Below the pieces are notes generated by a model, which did not search any database, was not told the origin of the DNA, and worked only from the letters and a program-made list of their open reading frames with translations. Source: Elusimicrobiaceae bacterium (GTDB lineage: Bacteria; Elusimicrobiota; Elusimicrobia; Elusimicrobiales; Elusimicrobiaceae). From it: a DNA stretch of 60,435 nucleotides. Shown piece after piece: positions 1 to 7,785 of the stretch. The stretch lies in the NCBI GenBank assembly GCA_017528825.1, contig JAFXOI010000015.1, forward strand, positions 1 to 60,435, given 5' to 3'. The number at the start of each line of letters is the position of its first letter. Position 1 is the stretch's first letter. The translations under genes were made by a program, and so were the position numbers.

Positions 1-183
1 ACACTCGGCACAAAGCAACCGGGTAATTAGTCCGTTCACTTTGTGCCTGCTATCGGCTGCTTTTGGAGTGTGAAGGTGCCTTGAGTATCCTCAAAGCTCT
101 CCGTATTCTGCATACGGTTCCAAAAACAGATTAAATTGTAAGGTGTGCCCTTGCGGGGCGGTGATATCCTCCTTAAAAAGGAT
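1..183 (-). ncRNA. Structured RNA, copy 1 (partial, runs off the left edge)
   Basis: No ORF is visible. Read on the minus strand, the RNA would start near 183 below a strong promoter. It contains a small hairpin (CCGTA at 117-113, TACGG at 105-101) preceded by the block ATCTGTTTTTGGAA, then a long hairpin with stem GGCACAAAG/CTTTGTGCC (47-39 with 15-7) around an inner imperfect stem. The same order of elements recurs at 57171-57386 with compensatory base changes, so the fold is probably conserved. ACACTC (74-69) can also pair with GAGTGT at 6-1. The regulated gene, if any, lies to the left of the window. I could not match it to a known RNA class. Confidence 0.7.
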
Positions 184-189
184 AATTGT

Positions 190-217
190 ATTATACTAAT
201 TTGTGAATACCGGTCAA
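190..217 (-). promoter_or_regulatory. Promoter of structured RNA copy 1
   Basis: On the minus strand there is a -35 TTGACC (217-212), a 16-bp spacer and a -10 TATAAT (195-190), close to the sigma-70 consensus. It points away from dnaB, so the 1-357 gap is a divergent promoter region. Confidence 0.8.
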
Positions 218-357
218 GAATTATAAGTCTTCCTCTAATCTTTTCTAGCAGACATAAACAAGCCCAAAATTGCTACAATAACTAAAAAGGTGCGTGCTGT
301 GTTGCACGCGCCAGGGTTGTCGTCACTTTATTAGAGAATAATTGCAGGAGAGTTGTT

Positions 358-1767
358 ATGCCCCAAACCAATTTATTAGAAGAAAGAATTCCGCCCCAAG
401 CCATTGACGCGGAAATGGCCGTGTTGGGTTCTATGCTTTTAGAATCCGATGCAGTGGAACGTGCCTTGGATATTTTGAAACCGGAGCATTTTTATAAGGA
501 CATTCACCAAAAGATTTTTTCCGCTATGAAAGCATTGGCCGATAAAGGACGGGCCATTGACTTAATTACGTTGACCGAAGAATTAAAAACGCAAAATTTG
601 TTAGTACAGGTGGGGGGCGAACTGTATTTAACGGATTTGATCAATAAAGTGTCCACCACCGCCCACGTGGAACATTATGCCAATATCGTCTATAAGAAAT
701 TTTTGGTGCGGGATTTAATTAAAACAGCCACCAGTTTGGTGCAACAATGCTACAAAGAGGAAGAAGAACCGGAGAAATTGATTGATATTGCTCAGGAACA
801 AATTTTCAAACTGAGTCAAAAGCAGGATTTGAAGGGTTTCGTGTCTTCTAAAGATCTAGCGGTAGAAGTCATGGAGATGATCGAAAAGGCCCATTTGGAC
901 AAAAATCCCGTCAAAGGGGTGCCGACCGGTTTTTCTGAGTTTGACTATAAAACAGGCGGTTTCCGCAAATCGGATTTAATTATTTTAGGGGCTCGCCCCA
1001 GTCAGGGAAAAACCGCTTTGGCGTTAAACATTGCTCACCATGCGTGCGTCAATGCCGGTTTCCCGACCGCTATTTTTTCCTTAGAAATGGGACGTCACTC
1101 TATTTACGAGCGTATGTTATGCTCGGCGGCCATGGCCGAGGTGCATCAGGTACGCAATGGTTATTTTCCGCGTAGCAAATGGAAAGATTTAACGCGTGAG
1201 TTGGCTCGTTTGGCCGAGGCGCCCTTGTTTATTGATGATACGCCGGGTATTACGATTACGGAATTACGTATGCGTGCGCGCCGCTTGGCCAATGAACTAG
1301 CCAAACAAGGCAAGAATTTGGGGCTTATTATCATTGATTATTTGCAACTTATCCGTTCTTCGGGCCGTATCGAAAGCCGCCAACAGGAAGTGTCTGAAAT
1401 TTCGCGTATGCTTAAAGAATTAGCCCGTAATTTGAATGTACCGGTGCTGGCTTTGTCCCAATTAAGCCGTAAAAATGAAGACAAAACCCGCGTAGATAAT
1501 AAACCGCAACTTTCTGACTTGCGCGAATCTGGTTCTATTGAACAAGATGCCGATGTGGTGGCTTTAATTCACCGGGAAGGATATTACAAAAGAGACGATG
1601 AATCCCTCAAGCGCAAAGCTACGTTAATTATTGCCAAGCAGCGTAACGGGCCGGTGGGAGATATTGATTTGAATTTTATCAGCGAATATACATTGTTTAC
1701 CAATCCCGCGCGGGATCCAGAATCCATGGGTCCGATGGAAGAAGGGGTTATGACATTACCGGAGTAA
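358..1767 (+). CDS. dnaB: Replicative DNA helicase DnaB
   Basis: This is the hexameric helicase that unwinds DNA ahead of the replication fork. The 469-residue length is normal for the family. The N-terminal helical DnaB_N domain lies at about 12-110 and the RecA-like ATPase domain at about 175-450. Walker A is GARPSQGKT (about 211-219), Walker B is LIIIDYLQL (about 322-330), and an SxLRESGSIEQDAD segment follows. The ATG has an SD (GCAGGAGAG) just upstream. A weak -10 (TACAAT, 274-279) and a small hairpin (GCGTGC/GCACGC near 293-309) lie in the leader. It is first in an operon, with alr starting 2 bp after its stop. Confidence 0.97.
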   Translation: MPQTNLLEERIPPQAIDAEMAVLGSMLLESDAVERALDILKPEHFYKDIHQKIFSAMKALADKGRAIDLITLTEELKTQNLLVQVGGELYLTDLINKVSTTAHVEHYANIVYKKFLVRDLIKTATSLVQQCYKEEEEPEKLIDIAQEQIFKLSQKQDLKGFVSSKDLAVEVMEMIEKAHLDKNPVKGVPTGFSEFDYKTGGFRKSDLIILGARPSQGKTALALNIAHHACVNAGFPTAIFSLEMGRHSIYERMLCSAAMAEVHQVRNGYFPRSKWKDLTRELARLAEAPLFIDDTPGITITELRMRARRLANELAKQGKNLGLIIIDYLQLIRSSGRIESRQQEVSEISRMLKELARNLNVPVLALSQLSRKNEDKTRVDNKPQLSDLRESGSIEQDADVVALIHREGYYKRDDESLKRKATLIIAKQRNGPVGDIDLNFISEYTLFTNPARDPESMGPMEEGVMTLPE

Positions 1768-1769
1768 TT

Positions 1770-2882
1770 GTGGAAATTCCTTGCTTGCGCCCGACATGGG
1801 TCGATATTAATCTGAGTGCTTACGAGCGTAACTTGCAGAAGATCCGGCAGAAGATTGGACCGGATGTAAAGCTACTGGCTTTGCTCAAGGCCAATGCGTA
1901 CGGACATGGCGCCTTGGAATTGGGGCGCTTTGCGGAGCGGAAAAATTTGTGCCAGTTTTTTGGAGTGGCCTCCGTAGAAGAAGGCATTGCCTTGCGCCAA
2001 GGGGGAATTACACTTCCGATCTTGGTGTTGGGGAGCTTGTATCCATTTGAAGCGTTCGAATATGCCATTGCGTATGATTTATCTGTAGCTATTGCCAGTG
2101 TAGAAGCGGCACAAGCTGTTAAAAAAGCGGCGCGTAAACTGGGTAAAAAAGCTCGTTGCCACGTCAAGCAAGATAGCGGTATGGGGCGTATCGGAACGCG
2201 TCGTGGCGGTGTAGTCAAAATACTAGAAACTTTGCAAGGCGATGAATGGATTGAGCTGGAAGGTTTATTTACCCATTTGTCCAGTGTGGACAGCGACAAA
2301 GCCTATACAGAAGAACAAATCGGTTATTTCCGCGATACTATGACTCATGTGCGGCTCAATCATATTCCGGTCCGGTTGTGCCATATGGCGGCTTCACCGG
2401 CCATTGAGTTGCGGCCGGATACTTACTGTGATATGGTGCGTGCCGGGCATGCTTCGTTTGGGCTGGCGGATTCTTTTGAGCCGATTTTATCTTTGAAAAG
2501 TCGTATTGTATTTGCGAAAGATGTGCCGGCAGGAGCCAGTATTAGCTACAACCGCAGTTTCCGTGCACCGCAGGCGATGCGGGTGGCTACCATTCCGGTA
2601 GGATATGGCGATGGATATTTGCGGGCTTTGTCTAATAAAGCAGAAGTGCTCATTGGGGGGCAACGTTGCCGTGTGCTGGGCAATATCACTATGGATATGT
2701 GTATGGTAGATATTTCACATGTGCCACAAGCCCATGTAGGAGAGGAAGTGGTCCTTATCGGCCGGCAAGGAAAAGAGCAAATTTTGGCGCGGGAACTGGC
2801 TGAAAAGGCAGGTACGATTGACTATGAAATCACCACCTTACTCATGGCACGCGTGCCGCGTTTTTATCGGGAAGAAATATGA
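1770..2882 (+). CDS. alr: Alanine racemase
   Basis: This PLP enzyme interconverts L- and D-alanine and supplies D-Ala for peptidoglycan. The PLP lysine is in LLKANAYGHG (K about 40) and the catalytic Tyr region is PVGYGDGY (about 275). At 370 residues it matches the family. The start is GTG at 1770, with GGAG a few bases before it that overlaps the dnaB stop region. Its 3' end overlaps mlaE by 4 bp (ATGA), which indicates translational coupling in the dnaB operon. Confidence 0.96.
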   Translation: MEIPCLRPTWVDINLSAYERNLQKIRQKIGPDVKLLALLKANAYGHGALELGRFAERKNLCQFFGVASVEEGIALRQGGITLPILVLGSLYPFEAFEYAIAYDLSVAIASVEAAQAVKKAARKLGKKARCHVKQDSGMGRIGTRRGGVVKILETLQGDEWIELEGLFTHLSSVDSDKAYTEEQIGYFRDTMTHVRLNHIPVRLCHMAASPAIELRPDTYCDMVRAGHASFGLADSFEPILSLKSRIVFAKDVPAGASISYNRSFRAPQAMRVATIPVGYGDGYLRALSNKAEVLIGGQRCRVLGNITMDMCMVDISHVPQAHVGEEVVLIGRQGKEQILARELAEKAGTIDYEITTLLMARVPRFYREEI

Positions 2883-3655
2883 TAACAGCCATTGGCAAAA
2901 CAGTAGATAGTTGGATGACACAAATGGGCCAGGCCACTCAAATGGTACGCTCTGTACTGTTTTGGCTGGCGCATGCACGGTTTGAGTTCAAACAATTCGT
3001 GTTGCAGAGTGTGGTCATAGGGGTGGATTCTTTCGGCGTAACGGCATTAACCAGTTTGTTTACCGGTATGGTGTTGGCACTGCAGGGTGGAAATACGATT
3101 GGTAATATCTTCGGAGACCCTATCTATGTAGGTACGTTAGTTACCTTCTCACTAATTCGCGAATTAGGGCCGGTATTGACGGCTGTAGTCGTTTCCGGTC
3201 GGGCCGGCGCGGCGGTAACGGCACACATCGGCACTATGGCGGTAACGGAACAATTGGATGCGTTGTACACATTAGGAACTAATCCGACGCAATACTTGGT
3301 CATTCCCCGAATGGCGGCCTTCTTATTAACGATTCCTATTTTGACCATATTTTCAAACATTTTCGGTGTGTTCGGCGGATATTTGGTGGCGGTGTATGCA
3401 CTAGGGATACCCGGAGAAGTATACATGACGGATGTCACTTCTTTTATGGGCGTGTCCGACTTTATGCACGGGTTTTTGAAATCTTTTGTTTTTGCCTTTT
3501 TGGTGGCTACCGTTTGCTGCTACAAAGGGATTAGTACCCGCGGCGGTGCCGAAGGGGTAGGAAAATCTACCACGGGAGCTGTTGTAACTTGTATTGTAAT
3601 GATTTTGGTGTTGGATTACTTTTTAACAGCTATTTTGACAGCTTTTAAGATATGA
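2879..3655 (+). CDS. mlaE: MlaE-type phospholipid ABC transporter permease
   Basis: This is the permease of an Mla-type ABC system that moves phospholipid between inner and outer membranes. The protein is 258 residues with about five hydrophobic segments. It has the MlaE/YrbE signature region of EQLDALYTLGTNPTQYLVIPR type at about 122-142. Overlaps of 4 bp with both alr and mlaF point to one polycistronic message. It forms a set with the following ATPase and MCE-domain gene. No mlaB, mlaC or mlaA homologue lies in the cluster. Confidence 0.93.
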   Translation: MITAIGKTVDSWMTQMGQATQMVRSVLFWLAHARFEFKQFVLQSVVIGVDSFGVTALTSLFTGMVLALQGGNTIGNIFGDPIYVGTLVTFSLIRELGPVLTAVVVSGRAGAAVTAHIGTMAVTEQLDALYTLGTNPTQYLVIPRMAAFLLTIPILTIFSNIFGVFGGYLVAVYALGIPGEVYMTDVTSFMGVSDFMHGFLKSFVFAFLVATVCCYKGISTRGGAEGVGKSTTGAVVTCIVMILVLDYFLTAILTAFKI

Positions 3656-4413
3656 TTGAAATTAAACATTTGGAAAAAGCGTACGGCGAGCGCAAAGTAT
3701 TGCAGGATGTAAACCTGAAAATAGAGGATGGAAAAGTCACTACTATTTTAGGCGGATCCGGCTCGGGTAAAAGTACGTTGATTAAATGTTTAATGCGTTT
3801 GCACAACGCCACCAGCGGACAAATTTTAGTCAATGGACGTGACATTACCAAAGTGTCAGATCCCATGCGTTTGGCAGTCATCCGGCGTCATTTTGGATAT
3901 TTGTTCCAAGAAGGCGCTTTGTTTGACTCTATGACTGTAGGGGAAAATGTAGCTTTTGGCTTGTCTTATTTAACAGATATTCCGAGAGAAAAATATCCGG
4001 CTATTGTCAAAGAAAAGCTGGCTATGGTAGGTTTGAAAGAGGATGTTGCTCTGTTAAATCCGTCTGAGTTATCAGGCGGCATGCGCAAACGTGTCAGTTT
4101 GGCGCGGGTATTGGCAGTCAGCCCGAAATGTATTTTGTATGACGAACCCACCACCGGATTGGATCCGATTATGTCGGATATTATTAGCGATTTGATTTTA
4201 GAGATGAAGCATAAATTAGGCATTACATCCGTAGTGATTACGCATGATATGCATTCTGCTTTTAAGATTTCCGATTATATCGCTTTTTTGTATGAAGGAC
4301 GCGTGATGTTGTATGGCACGCCGGAAGATTTTAGAAACACCGATAATCCGTATGTGCGGCAGTTTGTGGATGGAAGCAGCCACGGGCCGATTCAAATGAA
4401 ATTACGGGATTAA
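3652..4413 (+). CDS. mlaF: MlaF-type phospholipid ABC transporter ATP-binding protein
   Basis: This is the ATPase that powers the MlaE permease at the inner membrane. The 253 residues include Walker A GGSGSGKST (about 34-42), the ABC signature LSGGMRKR (about 140-147), Walker B with DEPTTGLDP (about 164-172) and a His switch in ITHDM. The Met-Arg in the signature motif is typical of MlaF-like subunits. It overlaps mlaE by 4 bp and is followed closely by mlaD. Confidence 0.94.
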   Translation: MIEIKHLEKAYGERKVLQDVNLKIEDGKVTTILGGSGSGKSTLIKCLMRLHNATSGQILVNGRDITKVSDPMRLAVIRRHFGYLFQEGALFDSMTVGENVAFGLSYLTDIPREKYPAIVKEKLAMVGLKEDVALLNPSELSGGMRKRVSLARVLAVSPKCILYDEPTTGLDPIMSDIISDLILEMKHKLGITSVVITHDMHSAFKISDYIAFLYEGRVMLYGTPEDFRNTDNPYVRQFVDGSSHGPIQMKLRD

Positions 4414-4434
4414 GAGTTGAAACGAGAGGAATAT

Positions 4435-5703
4435 ATGAAACCAGAAACGAAATTGGGTATTTTTACAGTACTGGGACTAGCAGTCTTGGGGTTCTCTTTG
4501 TATATATTGGGCGGATTTTCTATTTCACGCAACTATGAGGTGAATGTAGAATTTGCCGATGTATCAGGCTTGCCGGTAAAAGCCGCTGTTAAATTATCCG
4601 GCGTGGAAGTAGGAAAAGTAAAGCATATCAAAATTGAAGGGGATAAAGTTATCGTAGTAGCGGCGATTAATGAAGGGGTGCCGTTATACAAAGGAGCTCA
4701 ATTTTCTGTAGTCATGACGGGGATTATCGGCACAAAGTATGTAAAAGTGGTACAAGGCAATGCCGCTCTGGGGCGGATAGAGCCCGGTGACTATGTGCGG
4801 GGAATGGATGAGAAACCGATGGACGAACAAATTGCCAGCACCATGCAAAGTGTCCGCCAACTGGTAGACAGTATTAATAATCAAGGCCAATTTGGAGCTC
4901 AACTCAATGATGCCATGCGCGACATTCGCCAACTCTCTGCTAACGTCAATCAATTGGTAATGACCATGCGCCCTTATATTTCTGCTTCCATGCAAAACTT
5001 GGAGCAAATTACCGAAAAATTAAATGCCGTTATGGATAGTATTACCAACGAAGAAGGGGTGCTGGGAGCGGTCATTAAAGATAAAGAAATGAAAGAGCAG
5101 GTTAAACAAAGTGTCAGCGAGCTTAAAGAAACCATGACGGAAGTGAAAAGTTTTGTGGGCAAGATGAGCCGTTTCCGCGTGTATTGGGATTTTGATATGT
5201 TTTATGCTCCCAATTCTGGAGTAGCCAGCAGTGATTTGGCCTTAGAGATTTTCCCGTCTAGTGGTTACACGTACTACCGGGTGGGTATCGCTAATGCGGG
5301 TAATAAAGATGATAAATTAGACGAAAAAGATTATTTGGAGCGCAATAAATTGGACGTTCGTCTTGGCTTATACAACCAATGGGCCAATGTGTCAGCTGGT
5401 ATTATACGCGGTGCCGGCGGATTGGCATTGGAAGTCAAACCGTTTTATGATCACGAATTTTTACAGCGTTTTACGGCGGGTGTTGAATTTAGTGATTTCG
5501 GACGTGACCGCGTGATTAATAACCGCCAATTTAATAAACCCAATTTGTCTTACGGGGTGGATTACCGCGTGAGTAAATACTTCTCCGTGGGCGCTTGGAT
5601 GCGCGATACGTTGGAAATCAATGAGTTTAATGTGAAGGCCAATATCTCGTTTAATGACCAAGATATATCTTCTTTCTTTGGTTTTGCCACGATGGCTAGG
5701 TAA
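4435..5703 (+). CDS. mlaD: MlaD-type MCE protein with long C-terminal beta-rich domain
   Basis: The protein has an N-terminal TM anchor (about 5-25), an MCE domain (about 31-110) and then a helical or coiled stretch (about 125-235) that probably forms a periplasmic needle. The ATG at 4435 is preferred because GAGAGGAA precedes it; an in-frame TTG at 4417 has no such site. At 422 residues it is more than twice the length of E. coli MlaD. The last ~170 residues are rich in alternating aromatic/polar strands and end in aromatic residues, like a small outer-membrane barrel. That barrel reading is inference. It is the substrate-binding partner of MlaE and MlaF. Confidence 0.88.
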   Translation: MKPETKLGIFTVLGLAVLGFSLYILGGFSISRNYEVNVEFADVSGLPVKAAVKLSGVEVGKVKHIKIEGDKVIVVAAINEGVPLYKGAQFSVVMTGIIGTKYVKVVQGNAALGRIEPGDYVRGMDEKPMDEQIASTMQSVRQLVDSINNQGQFGAQLNDAMRDIRQLSANVNQLVMTMRPYISASMQNLEQITEKLNAVMDSITNEEGVLGAVIKDKEMKEQVKQSVSELKETMTEVKSFVGKMSRFRVYWDFDMFYAPNSGVASSDLALEIFPSSGYTYYRVGIANAGNKDDKLDEKDYLERNKLDVRLGLYNQWANVSAGIIRGAGGLALEVKPFYDHEFLQRFTAGVEFSDFGRDRVINNRQFNKPNLSYGVDYRVSKYFSVGAWMRDTLEINEFNVKANISFNDQDISSFFGFATMAR

Positions 5704-5708
5704 CAGAT

Positions 5709-7073
5709 ATGAAATTTAAAACGGTGTTTGTTTGTCAAAAGTGTGGGTATGAGTCTGTTAAATGGGCGGGGAAATGTCCGGACTGTGGAGAATGGAACAG
5801 TTTGGTGGAAGAAGTAAAGGCCCAAGAAAGCAAGCGAGAAACCCGCACGCGCAGTTTTACGGATTTTTCTTCCGAAATTGTTAAATTGGCAGACAGCCGG
5901 TCTGTGCAAGAAGAGCGTATCCCCACCGGAATCGGCGAGTTTGACCGTCTGTTAGGCGGCGGACTGGTAAAAGGTCAGTTGACCTTGCTAGCCGGAGCAC
6001 CGGGGATTGGCAAAAGCACTTTAATGCTACAAGTAGCAGATGCGTTGGCTAAGCAGCGAAAGGTGTTGTATATCTCCGGTGAAGAGAGCATTAATCAAAT
6101 CTCCGGCAGGGCTGAGCGTCTAGGTGCGAAGAATGAAAATATCTACCTGCATTGTGAAACCAATATACAAAAGATTATTGAATCGGTAGATAAGGTCAAT
6201 CCGGATGTGCTGGTGCTGGATTCTATTCAAACGGTGTATCATCCGGAGTTTACTTCTTCGGCCGGTACAATCGGGCAGGTGCGCGAATGTGCCGCAGAAT
6301 TGGTGCGCTTGTGCAAACCCAAAGGGATTATTACTTTTGTACTCGGACATGTAACTAAAGACGGGGAATTGGCAGGACCGAAGATTTTGGAACACATGGT
6401 GGATTGTGTGCTATATTTTGATACGGAAAAAGACAATATATTACGCTTGCTCCGTCCTCATAAAAACCGTTTTGGTTCCACTTCGGAAATTGGTCTTTTT
6501 AAAATGACGAGCCATGGCTTGGAAGGCGTAGAGAATGCGGGGGAGTATTTTGCGCAAACCTCTGCCCAGCAAGCTCTGAAAGGACGTGCCTATACCTTAG
6601 CCTTAGAAGGCTCGCGCCCCTTGCTTACAGAAGTACAAGCATTGGCCAGCCCTACGCATTATCCTTATCCGCGCCGTGTGGTGACGGGGATGGACTTAAA
6701 CCGCTGCTTGATGTTATTTGCCGCCCTTGAGAAACATGTGGGACTGAGTTTAGATAATAAAGACATCTATGTCAGCATTGCCGGAGGGGTGAAGTTCAAA
6801 GATCCGGCTTTAGATTTGGCAGTTTGTGCCGCGATTATCAGCTCTGTAAAAGAAGTGCCGGTGCCGCACGATTGGCTTTTCTTGGCAGAAGTAGGTATTT
6901 TGGGACAAATTGCCAAAGTCCCTCTGATAGACCGCCGCTTGGAAGAGGCCCAACGCTTGGGATTTAAGAAGGTGTTCACGGCCCCCGTTTCTAAGAGCGA
7001 AAAACAAAAATTGACTGCGCTTTCCCTGCAAGAAATCCGCGAAATTAATGAGCTGGCTCTTAAGCTACGCTAA
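5709..7073 (+). CDS. radA: DNA repair protein RadA
   Basis: RadA is a branch-migration ATPase in homologous recombination. The N-terminal zinc finger uses C9, C12, C23 and C26 (CQKCG...CPDCG). The RecA-like core has Walker A GAPGIGKST (about 97-105), and the RadA-specific KNRFG motif is at about 251-255. A Lon-protease-like fold forms the C-terminus. The 454 residues are the usual length. It starts 5 bp after the mlaD stop and is the last gene of the dnaB operon. The phage-type block begins about 100 bp after it. Confidence 0.97.
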   Translation: MKFKTVFVCQKCGYESVKWAGKCPDCGEWNSLVEEVKAQESKRETRTRSFTDFSSEIVKLADSRSVQEERIPTGIGEFDRLLGGGLVKGQLTLLAGAPGIGKSTLMLQVADALAKQRKVLYISGEESINQISGRAERLGAKNENIYLHCETNIQKIIESVDKVNPDVLVLDSIQTVYHPEFTSSAGTIGQVRECAAELVRLCKPKGIITFVLGHVTKDGELAGPKILEHMVDCVLYFDTEKDNILRLLRPHKNRFGSTSEIGLFKMTSHGLEGVENAGEYFAQTSAQQALKGRAYTLALEGSRPLLTEVQALASPTHYPYPRRVVTGMDLNRCLMLFAALEKHVGLSLDNKDIYVSIAGGVKFKDPALDLAVCAAIISSVKEVPVPHDWLFLAEVGILGQIAKVPLIDRRLEEAQRLGFKKVFTAPVSKSEKQKLTALSLQEIREINELALKLR

Positions 7074-7121
7074 GCAATTTCTTACGCCCTTTAATCTTGT
7101 GTACGTCGATATAGAAAGATG

Positions 7122-7142
7122 ATAAGTTCCTACAGAACTTAT
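7122..7142. promoter_or_regulatory. Perfect palindrome upstream of the phage-block promoter
   Basis: ATAAGTTC-N5-GAACTTAT is an 8-bp perfect inverted repeat (7122-7129 and 7135-7142). It lies between radA and the first phage-block promoter, centred about 74 bp upstream of the expected start of transcription. No T-run follows, so it does not look like a terminator. It could be a binding site for a dimeric regulator, or a weak hairpin at the radA 3' end. Confidence 0.45.
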
Positions 7143-7170
7143 TGTCTTCGTCTGTATAAATAGCAGTTAT

Positions 7171-7199
7171 TTGACAAAATTAATAAAATTTGCTATAAT
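7171..7199 (+). promoter_or_regulatory. Consensus promoter of the phage-type block
   Basis: TTGACA (7171-7176), a 17-bp spacer and TATAAT (7194-7199) match the sigma-70 consensus exactly. Transcription should begin near 7206. The spacer resembles that of the promoter at 9163-9191 (12 of 17 positions identical). Confidence 0.88.
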
Positions 7200-7203
7200 A
7201 ATA

Positions 7204-7234
7204 AAATACAAACGGTCCTGTTTGTATTTTTTTT
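7204..7234 (+). terminator. Terminator-like hairpin at the very start of the phage transcript
   Basis: A 10-bp perfect stem (AAATACAAAC/GTTTGTATTT, 7204-7213 and 7220-7229) with a 6-nt loop is followed by a run of eight T (7227-7234). It falls almost exactly at the predicted transcription start, so it could abort transcripts at about 25-30 nt, act as an attenuator, or serve as a DNA operator. Confidence 0.5.
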
Positions 7235-7281
7235 CCTCTATTTTTCCTGTAGTTCTTACTTTCATATCTGTTGGAGTTTCT

Positions 7282-7785
7282 GTGCCTAAAAAAATAAGTC
7301 CTCTGTCCGAGGAAAGTCATACTACGTCTTCTTTATTTCCACTTGAAGAATCTGCCGAGAAGAAACCGCGCAAATCGCGTCGGTCTACCAAGTCTTCTTT
7401 AAGCTATCAACCTGCCTTTTGCCAACAATTGCTTTGCTTCTTTGACGTGCCGCCTTTTCGAGTCACTGAGGTGCAAAAAAAGGATGGTTCTATCTCGCTA
7501 GTGGAAACCGCCTCCGAACTACCTACTTTTGCCGCATTTGCCCGTCATTTGGGCACCACACAAGCACAACTTATGAAATGGGAAGAAAAATATCCGGATT
7601 TTGCAGAAGCGGCCAAAAAAGCACGAGATTTGCAGGGCGATATTTTAATTCAGAACAGTTTGCGTGGAAATTATTCTTCCTCTTTTGCGGTATTTACCGC
7701 CAAAAACATCTTGGGTTGGACCGACGGAAAAGATACACCGGTTATTACTCCTAAACACATTGTCGTACATTGGGAGAAAGAATGA
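7282..7785 (+). CDS. Phage terminase small subunit
   Basis: This is the DNA-recognition subunit of the packaging motor. The start is GTG at 7282 with TTGGAG ahead of it. Longer in-frame reading would begin inside the promoter and the hairpin. The 167 residues begin with a Lys/Ser-rich arm. A central helix-turn-helix-like segment (TFAAFARHLGTTQAQLMKWE, about 80-99) and a helical region with AAKKARDLQGD follow, as in small terminases. The stop overlaps the terL start (ATGA). Confidence 0.8.
   Translation: MPKKISPLSEESHTTSSLFPLEESAEKKPRKSRRSTKSSLSYQPAFCQQLLCFFDVPPFRVTEVQKKDGSISLVETASELPTFAAFARHLGTTQAQLMKWEEKYPDFAEAAKKARDLQGDILIQNSLRGNYSSSFAVFTAKNILGWTDGKDTPVITPKHIVVHWEKE

Noticed and set aside
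1-183. 6S RNA, T-box, cobalamin, SAM or tmRNA identity for copy 1
   Set aside because: None of their diagnostic motifs (T-box GGGTGG..CCGCG, 6S long single-bubble hairpin, B12 box, tRNA-like ends) could be found.
7171-7281. A longer small-terminase reading starting with TTG at 7171
   Set aside because: That TTG is the first base triplet of the -35 element, and the extra residues would be encoded by the promoter, the hairpin and the T-run. GTG 7282 has a proper RBS.
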